The position numbers and the translations under genes are program-made. Source: Goniomonas avonlea (taxonomy: Eukaryota; Cryptophyceae; Goniomonadida; Goniomonadaceae). Taken from it: a DNA stretch of 11,005 nt. The notes under the pieces were generated by a model. That model was not told where the DNA came from and ran no database searches. It worked only from the letters and a program-made list of their open reading frames with translations. This document shows positions 8,997-11,005 of this stretch, one piece after another (positions within the stretch are counted from its first letter, which is position 1; the number at the start of each line of letters is the position of its first letter). The stretch covers positions 1 through 11,005 of the forward strand of contig QUTJ01031344.1 of NCBI GenBank assembly GCA_003573635.1. Reading direction: 5' to 3'.

Positions 8997-11005
8997 ATGT
9001 GGGCCAGCAGTCCTGCTACACCTGAGGCACCTACTGTATCTCCAGGAGGTTGGGCATCTCCTGGAAAGCAGGCCAAAGCCCTGCCGTTTGATGGACGTAA
9101 TGACATCGCAACGAGACCGCTCCGGCGACAGCAACCTGAGAATATGACTGAAGCCCAGCTGCAATACCGAGCCTTGCTCAAATTCGATCTTACAGTGTCA
9201 AGGCGCACCCAGTTTTTATTTGCACTCCATTTCTCTGCCGGAAGCGAGCCGCTCCTTCCGGAGGGGGGTCCACAAAACATTTCCTTTCACTTGAGTCGGG
9301 ATGAGTTCAAAATGTGTCAGGCGCGACTCTGCAAGGCCATGTACAAGAATCCTTTATCTCGGCAGGAGCGCCTTCACATGGCTCATTCGGACTGGGAGCG
9401 TGACTCGTTTTTCTCTGAGACAATGAGTCTTCGTCAATTCAGCGACTGGCTATATGACACAGCCAACGCTTGGTGCGTCTCCAACAAAAAGGCTGAAGTA
9501 ATCTATTTTTTTGATCGTTTTATTGCACGGTCGACTGACCGCCGGGCTGATATTCCGGAACAATCTCCAGAGGCTCTCGAGGCCGAAGCGCGCGCGCTGG
9601 GAGTGGACCTGGACATATGGCTAAAGGCACGCACTCTGGTATTTGTTGATTTCAGTGCAGTTCGGTACATTCCAGAAATTCAAGCCGGTATGCTCTATGA
9701 TCCAAAGAAGATCGCTCGCTACCAGCCCGTGGTCCCACCACGACCAGCGATGCCGTCCGGCGACGGCGACGGCGCAAACTTCGACCCACAACTCTACGTG
9801 ACGTGGCTGTGGGACCAGTTCACCGAAGACCCCATGCTTCGCAACACACCCAAGTCATTGACCTGGCTTCAGGGCGAAATGGGAGAGCTGCTGGACGACC
9901 TTGCAGAGATTGGACACACCGGAACCCTAGCCGAAGGCATCCTGAAAGTTCTTGTGGCACCGGCGCTTGCGAAACCGTTTTTCAAAGACCTCATTAGCAC
10001 TATCATGGACCATTTGCACCATGTACGTTCCCACTGTGAAATGAAACCTGGCAGCTCCGTGTTGAGACCAAATTATGTTTTTCCTGTGTCCGTTCAATCG
10101 GTCGTTTGCTATGCCGGTACCCGGAATTTACGACATCGCAGGACTTATTGTGCCACATTTTTACACGATTCTTGCGAGGCTACTGGCCCCGAGAAAACTT
10201 CACCGGACTTGTTCAGGTAAGAGCAGCAGTTCTGGACGCAGATCATACTGTTATTACGCGCAGAAAAATACGGAGAGAGGAAGCGGGGGGTAGGAGATGG
10301 GAAGTGCGAGAGGAGGAGAGAGCGGGAGCGAGTGCGGAGGGAGAGGAGCGCGAGAGAGGAGAGGAAGAGGGGGAGGGCGTGGGAGAGGCGAGTCGGTCAC
10401 ATACCAGTTCCGCGACACCCAACGCGTGAGCCTGCCTGGCTTGCTGCTGGCCCCGTCCTCAGGACAGGTCGGTGGCGGCACCTGAGTGTGGTGGGCGTCA
10501 AGGTGTCCCTTGGCGGGCGTCGAGGTGTCCCTTACCGGTGCAGTTACTTGCGGTGAGTGTGGTGGGCGTCAAGGTGTCCCTTGGTGGGCGTCGAGGTGTC
10601 CCTTACGGCTGCAGTTACTTGCGGTGAGTGTGGTGGGCGTCAAGATGGTGGGCGTCGAGGTGTCCCTTACCGGTGCAGTTACTTGCCGCGGGGACCAACA
10701 CCGTCGTGTGCAGGCGCACTACATGCTGCGGCACCTCAAGTTCGGCAAGGAGTACGAGCACGTCGACGGCGACCAAGGGGTGCGTCTCCCACCGAAACAG
10801 AAACAGTCTCGCACACGTCGGTGTCGAGGATGCCGCTGACTTTGTTTGGCAAATTCTTTACGTGCTGCGCGTTTGGTGCGCGTTTGGTGCGCGTTTGGTG
10901 CGCGTGTGCCGCGCTTGTGCTGCGCTTGTGCTGCGCTTGTGCTGCGCTTGTGCTGCGCTTGTGCTGCGCTTGTGCTGCGCGTGTGCTGCGCTTGTGCTGC
11001 GCTTG
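8997..11005 (+). CDS. Gene D: unknown protein, runs off the right edge
   Basis: Exons: 8997-10022 (342 codons), 10142-10216, 10714-10779, all phase 0 with donors GTACGT, GTAAGA and GTGCGT; at least 389 residues, with further exons beyond the window. The start is ATG 8997 with TGA in frame at 8970-8972. The first 50 residues are Pro/Ala/Arg-rich and probably disordered. Residues 50-180 are compact: LQYRALLKFDLTVSRR, LSRDEFKMCQARLCKAMY, DWERDSFFSETMSLRQFSDW, LYDTANAWC, VIYFFDRFIARSTDRR. The W..D...F..S..F.DWLYDTA..W pattern reminds me of a region seen in some ciliary or flagellar proteins of protists, but that is from memory and weak. Residues 263-342 (LYVTWLWDQFTEDPML, MGELLDDLAEIG) and the small exons (HIFTRFLRGYWPRENFTG, HYMLRHLKFGKEY) look helical. 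No catalytic motif, membrane span or signal peptide is seen. Confidence 0.75.
10217..10713 (+). other. Gene D intron 2 with GA-rich tract and 71-bp repeats
   Basis: 497 nt, donor GTAAGA, acceptor GTGTGCAG. The first part (about 10265-10395) is a GA/GGAG-rich low-complexity tract, and the second (10484 to about 10690) is a 71-bp tandem repeat. Open frames across it are repeat translations and are not annotated. Confidence 0.75.
10484..10690 (+). repeat. 71-bp tandem repeat, three copies
   Basis: Copies at 10484-10554, 10555-10625 and 10626 to about 10690, starting GAGTGTGGTGGGCGTCAAG and ending CAGTTACTTGCGGT. Copies 1 and 2 differ at only a few bases. Copy 3 lacks an internal segment of the GGTGTCCCTTGG part. 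Each unit is itself made of two related halves (GGGCGTCAAGGTGTCCCTT and GGGCGTCGAGGTGTCCCTT). The copy junctions create GGTGAGT, a strong donor-like word. Confidence 0.9.
10871..11005 (+). repeat. 11-bp minisatellite at the right edge
   Basis: Twelve complete 11-bp units from 10871 to 11002, continuing past the window. The first three are GTTTGGTGCGC, the fourth GTGTGCCGCGC, and the rest TTGTGCTGCGC with one GTGTGCTGCGC at 10981-10991. It starts about 90 nt after the gene D donor at 10780, so it appears to be intronic. Confidence 0.93.

Noticed and set aside
10486-10839. 117-codon frame over the gene D repeats
   Set aside because: Most of it translates the 71-bp tandem repeat; only 10714-10779 within it belongs to a credible exon, with good splice sites on both sides.
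10484-11005. CRISPR array
   Set aside because: The repeats are contiguous, with no unique spacers, and lie within introns of a eukaryotic gene.

Overview
This is eukaryotic nuclear DNA. Every credible coding stretch is split into exons by GT-AG introns, many of them very short (42-63 nt). Reading frames resume exactly across these junctions, and AATAAA-type signals follow genes. The dense packing, tiny introns and microsatellite or minisatellite repeats in the longer introns suggest a compact, intron-rich protist or other unicellular eukaryote. I cannot place it more precisely. There are no prokaryotic operons, no CRISPR array and no recognisable transposon.

Layout, left to right. (1) Positions 1-518 are mostly GA-rich (sense-strand CT-rich) low-complexity sequence, probably intronic or downstream of gene A. 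(2) Gene A (minus, about 519-1897) is a spliced gene that I rebuilt as a C2 domain, a helical linker and the start of a PH-like domain. (3) A 269-bp gap separates it from the divergent gene for cytosolic seryl-tRNA synthetase (plus, 2167-5110). This is the one certain identification: 13 exons, 12 introns, 467 residues, with all class II synthetase signatures present. (4) A convergent small gene (minus, 5337-5495) could encode a 52-residue glycine-rich protein. (5) It diverges across 214 bp from gene C (plus, from 5710), a multi-exon coiled-coil protein whose 3' end is unclear. (6) Positions 8289-8996 hold no clear gene but contain two hairpins and an AATAAA. (7) Gene D (plus, 8997 to beyond the right edge) starts with a 342-codon exon of unknown family and continues through small exons into a minisatellite at the window end.

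The genes do not look like one pathway. SerRS is housekeeping. A looks like a membrane- or lipid-binding adaptor, C is a structural coiled coil, and D is unassigned. The most interesting signals are inside introns. SerRS intron 8 carries a diverged copy of the end of exon 8 that is bounded by AG and GT and keeps the reading frame. SerRS intron 9 has a strong G-quadruplex motif. Tandem arrays of 17, 71 and 11 bp sit only in introns. I found no convincing undescribed multi-gene system. The candidates for novelty are the proteins of genes A, B, C and D and the duplicated micro-exon.
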